A stretch of 64,000 nucleotides of DNA from Streptomyces sp. cf386 (GTDB lineage: Bacteria > Actinomycetota > Actinomycetes > Streptomycetales > Streptomycetaceae), in assembly GCF_900103585.1 (NCBI RefSeq), contig NZ_FNHV01000020.1, forward strand, positions 109,753 to 173,752, read 5' to 3'. This document shows, piece after piece, positions 43,053 through 51,716 of this stretch. Under the pieces are notes generated by a model. The model did not search any database. It saw nothing but the letters and a program-made list of their open reading frames with translations, and was not told the origin of the DNA. The translations under genes were made by a program, and so were the position numbers. Position 1 is the stretch's first letter; each line of letters opens with the position of its first letter.

Positions 43053-43436
43053 ATGACGGACCTGGACATCGCCGAGGTGGCGCGACGCGCCGGAGTGCCC
43101 GCCTCGACACTGCGCTACTACGAGGAGAGAGGGCTGATCGCCTCGATCGGCAGGCGGGGCCTGCGCCGTCAGTACCATCCCGGGGTACTGGAGCGCCTGG
43201 CCCTGATCGCGATGGGGCGGACCGCCGGATTCTCGCTCGACGAGATCGCCCGCATGTTCGCGCCGGACGGCCGGCCGGACCTCGACCGGCAGCTGCTCGC
43301 GACCAAGGCGGACGAGCTGGACCGGCGGATCCGCGAACTCGCCCTCCTGCGCGACTCCCTACGGCATGCCGCCGCCTGCCCCGCCCCGAGCCACATGGAG
43401 TGCCCCACCTTCCGCCGCCTCCTGAAGGGACGCTGA
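43053..43436 (+). CDS. MerR-family regulator, SoxR-like
   Basis: 127-residue regulator with the N-terminal winged helix IAEVARRAGVPASTLRYYEE and RGLRRQYHPGVLERLALIAM, then a dimer helix. The C-terminus has two cysteines in AACPAPSHMECPTFRRLL, not the four of SoxR, so it cannot hold the usual [2Fe-2S] cluster but could use a thiol switch or metal. It probably controls itself and the methyltransferase through the 43027 palindrome. Confidence 0.88.
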   Translation: MTDLDIAEVARRAGVPASTLRYYEERGLIASIGRRGLRRQYHPGVLERLALIAMGRTAGFSLDEIARMFAPDGRPDLDRQLLATKADELDRRIRELALLRDSLRHAAACPAPSHMECPTFRRLLKGR

Positions 43437-43445
43437 GCCACGGCG

Positions 43446-45632
43446 TCACACCCGGGTCATCGGTTCCCTCTCCGCGTGCCGTCGGCGTGGGATCCAGGGC
43501 CAGGGCCGGCGCGCTCGCGGCACTCCGGACTCCTGGGACGCCTCCGGTGCGGCCAGATGATGTTGCAGGTCGATGTGGCGGAACTGGTGGACCGCTCCCG
43601 TCTGGCGCAGCACGCCGCGGTGTTCGTGGGCGTCGGTGAGGAAGGCCGTCAGGTCCCGGGGGAGATGCCTGCGGGTGGCCAGGTGGTGGCGGGTGAGGGT
43701 GTAGTACCACCAGGCGTTCTGGCTGAGCGCGGCGGCCAGGCCGACGGTGAGGCCGTAGGCCAGGCCGCGGTCGAGGATGTGGGCCGGGGTCATCGAGATG
43801 GCCCGGCCGTCCGTGGTTCCGCGGCCCAGCCCGTAGGCGAGCCCGTCGTGGACGACGTACTCGACGCCGTAGCAGAGCAGGAAGGCGGCGCCGACCGCCA
43901 GGCCCACGGCGAGCCACACTCTGGCGAAGATCCGCCGGTCCTGCTCCAGCAGGGTGACCGGACCGGTCGGGGCCGTGAGATCGGCGGGCTTGCCGGAGAG
44001 GCCGTGCGCGATGCCCACCGCCAGGCCGAACGCGCAGGAGAAGGTGAGCATCGTGGAGACCGGGTAGGAGGCCGTGCCGGAGAGGAGCGACTGGAGTCTG
44101 GTGACGGCCCAGTGGGTGACGCCGATGGCGCAGCCGCCGGCGAGCCCTGTCGAGAAGCCCCGCCAGTCCCAGGCCCACCGGGTGCGGACGGTCGGGATGG
44201 CACCCGGGCGGTGTGCGGACAGGCGTCCGGCACGGCTGCCGAAGACGCCGCCCGCCAGCGCGGACACCAGGGCGGCGGCGAGAGCTCCCACGGCAGCGGC
44301 CGTAGCACCGTGGTTGAGGCGGTACGCGAAGAAGAGCGTGCCGCCGGTGACGAAGCCCACGGCGCACATGCGGTGGTCCCAGGTCCAGCCCTGCCCGGTC
44401 GGAGAGCCTCTGCTGGAGAGCGCGCCGACGATGCCGCCGACGAAACCGTAGGCCAGCCCGTTGGCCATCGTGGCCGCCGGCCACTGCGACTGCCCGGTCG
44501 CGAGGACATGGGTCAGGCCCTCGGCGGCACCTCCGGCCAGGCCTGCGACGAGGCCGCAGCCGATACCGCCCGCGATCCCTCCGGCCAGGCCCGCGACCAT
44601 GGCCGCCGGCGGTCCCGTCAGCCATCCGGAGTCGAGGCCGGCGAGCAGTGCCGTGAGCCGGCCCGCGCCGGTCGCGGCGACCCAGGCCACCGCGCCGAGG
44701 ACCACTCCCGTCCACACCTGGGCGAACCGCCTCGGCAACGCCCGGCGCACCTGCCACCAGCCGAGGTCGGTGGTGCCGCCCAGGGTGCGCTGCAGATGCC
44801 GTGCCAAACGGCTGGTCAGGACCAGCGGTCGGCCGGGCGGCAGCGCCGAGTTGACGGCGTCCAGGGCCCTGGCGCGGAACGGTTCCGGGATCTCGTCGAA
44901 GCCGTCCAGGATCGGCAGGATCAGCCGGTGCTCCAGGAGGGCGTTGCCGACCGCGTGGCCGGACTCCGGGGCGCCGAGGCCGCTGTAGTCGCGCTGGAGC
45001 CGTTGCGCCATCCAGGATTCCAGCGTCTGCACCTCGGGATTCCACGACGCGAGCGAGAACAGCACCGGAACGGGGCCGCCTTGGGTGCGTACGGTCGTCA
45101 GGGCCAGCAGCAGGCGGACCAGCAGCATGCTCTTCCCGGTGCCCGGACCGCCCAGGATCAACAGGCGGCGCGTCGGTACGCGCTCCAGGAACACCTCGGT
45201 GATCTCCCCGCCCGTTCCGCTCAGTTCATCCGGTCCGCCGGCCCAGCCGGCGCGAGGAACCGTCCCGTCGTCGGCCAGTTCCCTCAGCAGCGACCACGAT
45301 TCGCCGAACCGGGCGTCGGCCGCCCGCCAGGAGACCGGCAGCGGATAGGGGTCGTTCAGGCGCCGCACCCGGGCTTCGGCCTCCCACTGCTGCCGCACCG
45401 CCAGCGCCAGCCGATCCGCGACCCGGGCCAGGTCCTCCTCGCCGTCGTGCCGATCGGCGCGCAACGTCGCCCACGAGAGGTACATGCCGCCCACCGACGG
45501 CAGCAGAGCGGCCAGCGTCTCGGCGATCCGCAGGTCGAAACGGACGGCGAGGAACACCGCCCCGATCATGCCGCCGACCGACAGCGCGAGATAGACCGCA
45601 CCGACCCGTCGACTCTGCCCACCAGTGCCCAT
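43446..45632 (-). CDS. NACHT-domain NTPase with multiple membrane segments
   Basis: About 728 residues. Two N-terminal membrane helices (VGAVYLALSVGGMIGAVFLA) precede a NACHT domain with Walker A RLLILGGPGTGKSMLLVRLL, Walker B LILPILDGFDEIPEPFR and the sensor PLVLTSR. After PLVLTSR the sequence jumps to LARHLQRTLGGTTDLGWWQV, which in relatives lies some 150 residues later, so the helical part of the STAND module seems lost in frame. A long Gly/Ala-rich multi-helix region follows, ending QFRHIDLQHHLA. GTG 45659 is an alternative start. Role unknown; some NACHT proteins act in phage defence or morphogenesis. Confidence 0.82.
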   Translation of the reverse strand: MGTGGQSRRVGAVYLALSVGGMIGAVFLAVRFDLRIAETLAALLPSVGGMYLSWATLRADRHDGEEDLARVADRLALAVRQQWEAEARVRRLNDPYPLPVSWRAADARFGESWSLLRELADDGTVPRAGWAGGPDELSGTGGEITEVFLERVPTRRLLILGGPGTGKSMLLVRLLLALTTVRTQGGPVPVLFSLASWNPEVQTLESWMAQRLQRDYSGLGAPESGHAVGNALLEHRLILPILDGFDEIPEPFRARALDAVNSALPPGRPLVLTSRLARHLQRTLGGTTDLGWWQVRRALPRRFAQVWTGVVLGAVAWVAATGAGRLTALLAGLDSGWLTGPPAAMVAGLAGGIAGGIGCGLVAGLAGGAAEGLTHVLATGQSQWPAATMANGLAYGFVGGIVGALSSRGSPTGQGWTWDHRMCAVGFVTGGTLFFAYRLNHGATAAAVGALAAALVSALAGGVFGSRAGRLSAHRPGAIPTVRTRWAWDWRGFSTGLAGGCAIGVTHWAVTRLQSLLSGTASYPVSTMLTFSCAFGLAVGIAHGLSGKPADLTAPTGPVTLLEQDRRIFARVWLAVGLAVGAAFLLCYGVEYVVHDGLAYGLGRGTTDGRAISMTPAHILDRGLAYGLTVGLAAALSQNAWWYYTLTRHHLATRRHLPRDLTAFLTDAHEHRGVLRQTGAVHQFRHIDLQHHLAAPEASQESGVPRARRPWPWIPRRRHAEREPMTRV

Positions 45633-45702
45633 GGCCGGATTTTCGGCGCGCGGCGACACCGGATGAGGGACATCGGCGGATCGGCCCCTCGGACGAGTGA
45701 TG

Positions 45703-46305
45703 TCAGATCCAGCCCTGCTCCCAGGCGCGATGGGCGGCCGCGTGCCGGGTGGGGACGCCCAGCTTGGACATGGCGGAGGAGAGGTAGTTGCGGACCGTGC
45801 CGGACGCCAGGTGGACCTCGGCCGCGATCTCCGCGATCGACGCGCCCTTGCGCGCGGCGCGCAGGACCTCCAGTTCGCGGCCGGTGAGGGGGCAGTCGTC
45901 CTCGGTCAGCGCGGACGCGGCGATGTCCGGGTCCACATAGCGGCGGCCGGCGGCGATGTCACGGATGATCTCGGCCAGCCGCGCCGCCGGGGTCGTCTTG
46001 GGGACGAAGCCGCGCACACCGGCGGCCAGCGCCCGGCGCAGTACGGCGGGCCGCGCGTGCCGGGTCACCAAAACGATCCGCGTGGGCAGTTCGGCCCGGA
46101 TCTCCTCGGCGGCACGCAGCCCGTCGGCGGGCGGCATCTCCAGGTCCAGGACGGCGATGTCGGGGCGGTGCTCGCGGGCCAGCCGTACCGCCTCGGTCGA
46201 GGTGGCCGCCTCGGCGACGACGGTGAGGTCCTGCTCCAGCCCGAGCAGGGCGGCCAGGGCGCTTCTGAGCAGATCCTCGTCGTCGGCGATCAGCAGGCGG
46301 ATCAT
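45703..46305 (-). CDS. LuxR-family response regulator, DesR-like
   Basis: 200-residue NarL/FixJ type regulator. Receiver domain: MIRLLIADDEDLLRSALAAL with the acidic pair, HRPDIAVLDLEMPPADG with the phospho-Asp and IVLVTRHARP. C-terminal HTH: LTGRELEVLRAARKGASIAE, HLASGTVRNYLSSAMSKLGV. ATG 46305 overlaps the histidine kinase stop (ATGA), making a standard two-component pair. A perfect palindrome at 47555-47568 is the likely target. Confidence 0.93.
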   Translation of the reverse strand: MIRLLIADDEDLLRSALAALLGLEQDLTVVAEAATSTEAVRLAREHRPDIAVLDLEMPPADGLRAAEEIRAELPTRIVLVTRHARPAVLRRALAAGVRGFVPKTTPAARLAEIIRDIAAGRRYVDPDIAASALTEDDCPLTGRELEVLRAARKGASIAEIAAEVHLASGTVRNYLSSAMSKLGVPTRHAAAHRAWEQGWI

Positions 46306-47531
46306 CGGGCGGCTCCGTCCGCGGGGTTCGGCGACGGGCACGGCTGCGCCGGCAGTGCGGCCGCGACCAGGAAGAGGTCCCCGTCGTGATGCCAGGTCAG
46401 CTCGCCGCCCGCCGCCTCCAACCGCTCGGCGAGCGTGCGCAGTCCCGTGCCTTCCAGGGCGGCGGGATGCCGCTCGGCGCCGTCGTTGCTCACCCGCAGT
46501 CGGGCGAGACCGTCCGCGATCCGGTAGTCGACCTCGGCGTGCCTGGCGCGGCTGTGCCGGAGCACGTTGGTGGTGGCCTCCCGCATCACCAGACCGAGGA
46601 GGTGCCGGGCGGAGTCCGTGAGCTCGGTGGCCACGGCGGCGGGTTCGAGGGTCGTCCTCGCGTCGATGTCGGCCGCGGCCAGCACCCGCGTCGCATTGCC
46701 GATCTCGGCGTCCAGTGACGTACGACGGTAGCCCTGCACCACGGCCCGGGTGTCGCTCAGGGCGTCCGCCGACAGCTGCCGTATCTCCTTCAACTCCGTG
46801 GCCGCGCGCGCCGGGTCCACCTCGACGAGCCGTGCCGCCAACTCGCTCTTCAGCGCGATGACTTGGAGGTGGTGACCCTGGATGTCGTGCAGGTCGCCGG
46901 CGAACCGCAGCCGCTCCTCCCGGACCGCCAGCTCCGCCTCCAGCCGCCGTGCCTCGTCCAGTCGCCAAGCCGTGTCCCAGGCCCACAGGGGGCCGAGCGT
47001 CACCCAGGCCGTGAAGGCGACCAGCCCGGCCGGGAACAGCGCGGCGTACGCCAGCTCCCCGTCCCCCTCGACCAGGCTGACCACGCCCCCGGGCAGCAGC
47101 GCGAGGACCACGGCGCCCGCGATCAACGGTCGCCTGCGGGGCGGCGGGAGGTACGTGGCGACGATCGCCACGACCAGGGCGGGCGCGACCGGCCACAGCC
47201 CGTAGTCGCGTACGGCCAGGGGGAGGGCCGCGAGCACGACGCCGGCTCCCACGGCGGCGAGCAGCAAGCCCGGGGGCGGGCCGGCGGGGTGTGCGTCCGT
47301 CACCGGCAGGAGCGTCAGGCGGCGGCTCAGCAGTACGGCGCTCGCCCACACCTCGACCGCGAGCGCGACGGCGGCCGGGCCGCGGGCCCACAGCGGGACG
47401 TCACCGTCGAGGACCCACGCGCCCACGAAGACGGTCAGGACGCACACGGTCATGCCGGGCACGGTCCACCAGGTGTAGCGACGGAAGCTCGAAAGCCCCG
47501 CCGCCTCGTGATCGATCCGCCCGTCCCCCAT
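46302..47531 (-). CDS. Sensor histidine kinase, DesK-like
   Basis: 409-residue membrane kinase with about six N-terminal helices (YTWWTVPGMTVCVLTVFVGA onward), then the phosphoacceptor region RLRFAGDLHDIQGHHLQVIA with the His, and an ATPase domain with HLLGLVMREATTNVLRHSRA and GTGLRTLAERLEAAGGELTW. It transfers phosphate to the coupled regulator. Membrane-state sensing is known for DesK relatives; the signal here is not known. Confidence 0.92.
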   Translation of the reverse strand: MGDGRIDHEAAGLSSFRRYTWWTVPGMTVCVLTVFVGAWVLDGDVPLWARGPAAVALAVEVWASAVLLSRRLTLLPVTDAHPAGPPPGLLLAAVGAGVVLAALPLAVRDYGLWPVAPALVVAIVATYLPPPRRRPLIAGAVVLALLPGGVVSLVEGDGELAYAALFPAGLVAFTAWVTLGPLWAWDTAWRLDEARRLEAELAVREERLRFAGDLHDIQGHHLQVIALKSELAARLVEVDPARAATELKEIRQLSADALSDTRAVVQGYRRTSLDAEIGNATRVLAAADIDARTTLEPAAVATELTDSARHLLGLVMREATTNVLRHSRARHAEVDYRIADGLARLRVSNDGAERHPAALEGTGLRTLAERLEAAGGELTWHHDGDLFLVAAALPAQPCPSPNPADGAAR

Positions 47532-47554
47532 CCGGTCATTGTGGCCCAGGCCGG

Positions 47555-47568
47555 ATGACAAATGTCAT
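47555..47568. promoter_or_regulatory. Perfect palindrome ATGACA-AA-TGTCAT
   Basis: Six-base arms around AA, between the kinase start (47531) and the divergent membrane protein (47689). Sites of this kind are bound by DesR-like LuxR regulators, so it may control both sides. Confidence 0.6.
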
Positions 47569-47688
47569 GCGCGGACGTGACAACGCCACGTGTGCGCATG
47601 GGGTTTCGGCACTACTGACGGGCTTGCCGGGAGAACAGGCTGAACGTGTCGAGCAGATACCCCGCGCCGGTACCCACGGAGGTTCCCC

Positions 47689-48279
47689 ATGTCCACCCCA
47701 GCCCCGCACGCGACGGCGGACCGGCCGCACCCGGCCACGATGCTCAAGCGGCGCTGGCCCACGGTGCTGGCCATCGCGGTCGTCGCCGTCAACGTGCTCG
47801 CGTCGGGCTCGCAGGACGTGGCCGACGCCGTCGGCGGCTTCGCGGAGACCCTGCCGTTGCTGCCTCTGATCTATCTGGTCGTCAACCAGACAGGAAAGCC
47901 CCGGGCCACCTGGCCGGTGCTCGGCGCCGGCATGGTGCTGGTGTTCACGCTCCCCTTCCAGGACGTGGTCGCCCCGTCGACGGTCCTCGTGGCCCTCGCG
48001 CTGGCGGTCCTCGCCTGGGGTGCCGTCCGCGGGACCCCGCACGGGCGGGCCACCTTCGGGGTCCAGGCGGTGGGCGCGCTCGTGTTCTGCGGGCTCGCGC
48101 TGGCCGGGATAGCGGTGGATCCGGATCTGGGCCGCTATCTGCTGGCGGCGGGCTGGTTCTTCCACGGTGTCTGGGACTTCGTGCACCTGTGGCTCGACAA
48201 GGTCGTGGCCCGTACGTTCGCCGAGTGGTGCGGTGTCATCGACGTACTCGTCGCCGTCCAACTGCTCTTTCTGGTCTAG
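47689..48279 (+). CDS. Multi-pass membrane protein of unknown function
   Basis: 196 residues with about six hydrophobic helices: TVLAIAVVAVNVLASG, TLPLLPLIYLVVNQTG, WPVLGAGMVLVFTLPF, TVLVALALAVLAWGAV, VGALVFCGLALAGIAV and CGVIDVLVAVQLLFLV. The sequence LLAAGWFFHGVWDFVHLWLD lies near the end. Divergent from the two-component genes and near the 47555 palindrome, so it may be their target. I do not recognise the family. Confidence 0.78.
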   Translation: MSTPAPHATADRPHPATMLKRRWPTVLAIAVVAVNVLASGSQDVADAVGGFAETLPLLPLIYLVVNQTGKPRATWPVLGAGMVLVFTLPFQDVVAPSTVLVALALAVLAWGAVRGTPHGRATFGVQAVGALVFCGLALAGIAVDPDLGRYLLAAGWFFHGVWDFVHLWLDKVVARTFAEWCGVIDVLVAVQLLFLV

Positions 48280-48399
48280 CCGGCACGAAGAACGGCCGAG
48301 AAACGCCGGGGCGGGGCCCGTAACCGGGCTCCGCCCCCTACGTTGCCCACCAGTGGTCTCTCCTGTCCGGCCCGCCAACTCCGCGCACTGGGAGCTTCC

Positions 48400-51300
48400 T
48401 TGGACCCCACAGACCCCTCCGACACCCCCCACCTCGGCCCGCTCTCCCGCCGTGGATTCCTCCAGGCCACCGCAACCGCCGGCATCACCGCGACGGCGCT
48501 CACCACCATCGGCACCCCGGTCGCGACCGCCGCCACCGGCACCACCACCCTCTCCCTCACGGCCGCCACCGGCGGTTCCGCGACCCTCGCCCCCTCCGGT
48601 GACCGGCTCGTCGCCGAGGTCCAGCACGTGCTCTGGTCCATCCCGAGGGCGGGCGGCACCGCCGTACCGCTCACCCCGCCCGGCCTCGAACCCACCCGCC
48701 CGCAGTTCTCGCCCGACGGCAGCCGACTCGTCGTGTGCGCCTACCGCGGCGGAGGCTTCCACCTCTGGACGCTGCGGCCGGACGGCACCGGGTTACGGCA
48801 GCTCACCGACGGACCGTGGGACGACCGGGGCCCGGCCTGGTCGCCGGACGGCACCCGGGTCGCGTTCGCCTCCGAGCGCGGCGGCGACACCGTGACCGGC
48901 GCCCCGTACCGCGTCTGGGTCGTGGACGTACGCACCGGCGCGCTGACCCGGCTCACCGGGCGCCCCGGACAGCAGGGCCCGGGGCAGGACGCCCGCTGGG
49001 AGGACTTCGACCCGGCGTGGTCGTCCGACGGGGAGCGCGTGCTGTTCGTCCGCGCCGGCGTCACCTCGACGGGCACCCTGCGCGCGACCACCATCGCCTC
49101 GGTGCCCGCCGACGGCGGGGGCCCGGTCGCCACCGAGCACACCGACGACTCCGGCGCCCAGCTCATGACCCCCGCCGTCGCACCCGGCGGGCGCCTGGCC
49201 TACCTGCGCACCACACCCTCGCCCGCAGCCTCCTGCACCCTCGTGGTGGACGGCCGACCGGTCACCGTCGAGGGCGACCTCCTCCCCGCACCGCCCCGCT
49301 GGACGGACGGCGAACGACTGCTCCTCACGGTCGACGGACGTTTCCGCCTGATCGACCCGGACGCGCCGGCCACCGCGGAGGAGATCCCGTTCACGGCCGC
49401 CCTGCCCGTGCACCGCCCCCGCTATCGCGGCAAGGCCTACGACTTCGACGGCGCCGGCACCCGCCCGGTGCGCGCCCTGCACCTGCCCGCCCTGTCACCG
49501 GACGGCCGCAGCGTCGCCTTCGCCGCGCTCAACGCGCTGTGGATCGGCGGCACGACGGGCGGCCGCGCACCCCGCAAGGTCCTTCAGGTGCCCGCCACCC
49601 GCTACGTGCTGGCACCGACCTGGACACCCGACGGCACGGCGTTGGTGTACGCCGACGACCGCGACGGACTCTTCGCCGTGCGGCGGCGAGACCTCGACTC
49701 CGGAGCGGAGACCGTGCTCGCCGAGGGCGGCCGGGTCTTCCCCGCCCTGTCGCCCGACGGGACGCGGCTCGCCTGCCTGGACATGTCCGGCAACCTCGTG
49801 GTGCGCGACCTGCCCGACGGCAGCGAACAGATCCTCGCCGCGCCGCTCGGCACCGGCGGCCTGCCCGGCCGGCCCAACTGGTCGCCCGACGGCCGGTACG
49901 TGGCCCTGTGCGACCGCAACCGCCTCAACCAGCGTTTCCGCGAGGGCTACAACCTCATCCGCGTCGTCGACACGACCACCGGAACCGCCACCCCGCACGC
50001 CCTCGCCCCGCACACCTCGCTCTCCGACCGCTACGACTCCGGCCCCGTCTGGTCCCCGGACGGCCGCTGGATGGCCGTCATCGCCGAGTCGGCGCTCTGG
50101 CTGCTGCCGGTGCGGGCCGACGGCACCCCGGAGGGCGAGCCCCGCCAGCTCACCACCGAACCCGCCGACCACCCGTCCTGGTCCGCCGACGCCCGCACCT
50201 TGCTGTACCTCTCCGCCGGTACCATGCGCCTGCTCGACATCGACAGCCGCCGGACCCGTACCGTCCGCGTTCCGTTGGGCCTTCGCAGACCGCGCCCGGC
50301 CGACACGGTCGTGCACGCGGGCCGCCTCTGGGACGGCACCGGCTCGGACGTCCGCGAGAACATCGACGTCGTGATCCGCGACGGCCGTATCGCGGAGGTG
50401 TCCCCTCACCGCACCGGCCGTCCCGCCGAACGCCGCGTCGACGCGAGCGACCGCACCGTGCTGCCGGGCCTGTGGGACGCGCACACCCACCCCTGGCAGA
50501 CCACGTACGGCGGCCGTCAGACCGCGCTCCAACTCGCCTACGGCATCACGACCGCCGTCTCGCTGGGCGGCTTCGCCTACGAGCAGGCCCGTATCCGGGA
50601 GGCGGTCGCCGCCGGCGCCCTCGCCGGACCCCGGCTGCTGACCACCGGCGAACTGCTCGACGGGGCGCGGGTCGCCTACAGCATGAGCCGCGCCCACCGC
50701 ACCCGCGAGGGACTGCACCGTTCGCTGGCGCGCGGGGCCGCGCTGGACTGGGACTTCGTGAAGACGTACGTACGCGCCCCGGGCTGGGTGATGAAGGAGG
50801 CCGCGGAGTTCGGGCACGAGCGGCTCGGGGTGCGCAGCGGCAGCCATCTGTGCACCCCGGGTGTGCAGCTGGGCCAGGACCTGACCACCCATCTGCAGGC
50901 GACGCAGCGGCTGGAGTACGGGCACGCGACCTCCGCCACGGGCCGTGCCTACCAGGACGTCGAGGAGATCTACACCCGCGCCGGCTTCCACCTCGTCGCC
51001 ACTCCGTTCACCGCGCTCCCGCTGCTCGGCGCAGACCCCGCCCTCGCGGACGACCCGCGCGTCACCGCGCTCATGCCACCGTGGGACACGGCGCTGGTCC
51101 GCGAGCAGGCCGGAAGGCCGCCCAGCGACGCCCAACTGGCCACGTTGGCAAGGGAGATGAGCGTCTACCGCAGGATCCTCGCGGGCGGCGGCCTGGTCGT
51201 CCTCGGCACGGACCAGCCGCTCGTCCCGGTCGGCCTGCACCTGCATCTGGCCCTGCGCGCCCTGCACCGCGCCGGCCTGTCACCGGCCGAGGCGCTGCGC

Positions 51301-51582
51301 ACCGCCACACTGCTGCCCGCGCGCGTCTTCGGCGCCGACGCCGACCTCGGCACCGTGGAGGAGGGCAAGCTCGCCGATCTCACGGTCGTGGACGGCGACC
51401 CCTTCACCAACTTCACCGAACTGACCCGTACGGTGGCGGTCCTGCGCGGCGGCGTTCTGTTCGAGCAGGCCGACCTTGTCGACGCCTTCGCCACCGCCGC
51501 CACCCCCACCGGGCGACGGGCGGACGAGGAATGGCTGGAGGTGAGCCGCCGCATGCGCCGCGAGGGCTGCTGTGACCTGTGA
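48400..51582 (+). CDS. Tat-exported TolB-type beta-propeller amidohydrolase (1060 aa)
   Basis: Large extracellular protein. TTG 48400 is chosen because GGAG lies five bases upstream; a twin-arginine signal LSRRGFLQATATAG follows. The first two thirds hold repeats such as RPQFSPDGSRLVV, GPAWSPDGTRVAF and RPNWSPDGRYVAL, a WD40/PD40 propeller. The last third is an imidazolonepropionase-like amidohydrolase with DRTVLPGLWDAHTHPWQ (metal ligands), GTDQPLVPVGLHLHLAL and TVEEGKLADLTVVDGDPF. Substrate unknown; this fusion is found in several actinomycetes and other phyla. Confidence 0.88.
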   Translation: MDPTDPSDTPHLGPLSRRGFLQATATAGITATALTTIGTPVATAATGTTTLSLTAATGGSATLAPSGDRLVAEVQHVLWSIPRAGGTAVPLTPPGLEPTRPQFSPDGSRLVVCAYRGGGFHLWTLRPDGTGLRQLTDGPWDDRGPAWSPDGTRVAFASERGGDTVTGAPYRVWVVDVRTGALTRLTGRPGQQGPGQDARWEDFDPAWSSDGERVLFVRAGVTSTGTLRATTIASVPADGGGPVATEHTDDSGAQLMTPAVAPGGRLAYLRTTPSPAASCTLVVDGRPVTVEGDLLPAPPRWTDGERLLLTVDGRFRLIDPDAPATAEEIPFTAALPVHRPRYRGKAYDFDGAGTRPVRALHLPALSPDGRSVAFAALNALWIGGTTGGRAPRKVLQVPATRYVLAPTWTPDGTALVYADDRDGLFAVRRRDLDSGAETVLAEGGRVFPALSPDGTRLACLDMSGNLVVRDLPDGSEQILAAPLGTGGLPGRPNWSPDGRYVALCDRNRLNQRFREGYNLIRVVDTTTGTATPHALAPHTSLSDRYDSGPVWSPDGRWMAVIAESALWLLPVRADGTPEGEPRQLTTEPADHPSWSADARTLLYLSAGTMRLLDIDSRRTRTVRVPLGLRRPRPADTVVHAGRLWDGTGSDVRENIDVVIRDGRIAEVSPHRTGRPAERRVDASDRTVLPGLWDAHTHPWQTTYGGRQTALQLAYGITTAVSLGGFAYEQARIREAVAAGALAGPRLLTTGELLDGARVAYSMSRAHRTREGLHRSLARGAALDWDFVKTYVRAPGWVMKEAAEFGHERLGVRSGSHLCTPGVQLGQDLTTHLQATQRLEYGHATSATGRAYQDVEEIYTRAGFHLVATPFTALPLLGADPALADDPRVTALMPPWDTALVREQAGRPPSDAQLATLAREMSVYRRILAGGGLVVLGTDQPLVPVGLHLHLALRALHRAGLSPAEALRTATLLPARVFGADADLGTVEEGKLADLTVVDGDPFTNFTELTRTVAVLRGGVLFEQADLVDAFATAATPTGRRADEEWLEVSRRMRREGCCDL

Positions 51583-51716
51583 GCCGGTCGTGGTCCCACA
51601 CATCTCCTGGGACATCTGCACAGGAGTATCACTTGGACTGCGCACAGCCTGTCCAAAGCCTCGTTAGCGTTGCGAGCCGTTCGATCACTGCCGTTCGACC
51701 CCCAGGAAGCCCGCAG

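Noticed and set aside
43476..45887. Long open frame of about 800 codons on the plus strand
   Set aside because: It is antisense to the NACHT gene, lacks recognisable domains and has the composition of a high-GC shadow frame.
51586..51640. Weak stem GTCCCA/TGGGAC after the propeller amidohydrolase as a terminator
   Set aside because: Only six base pairs with a long loop and no supporting context.
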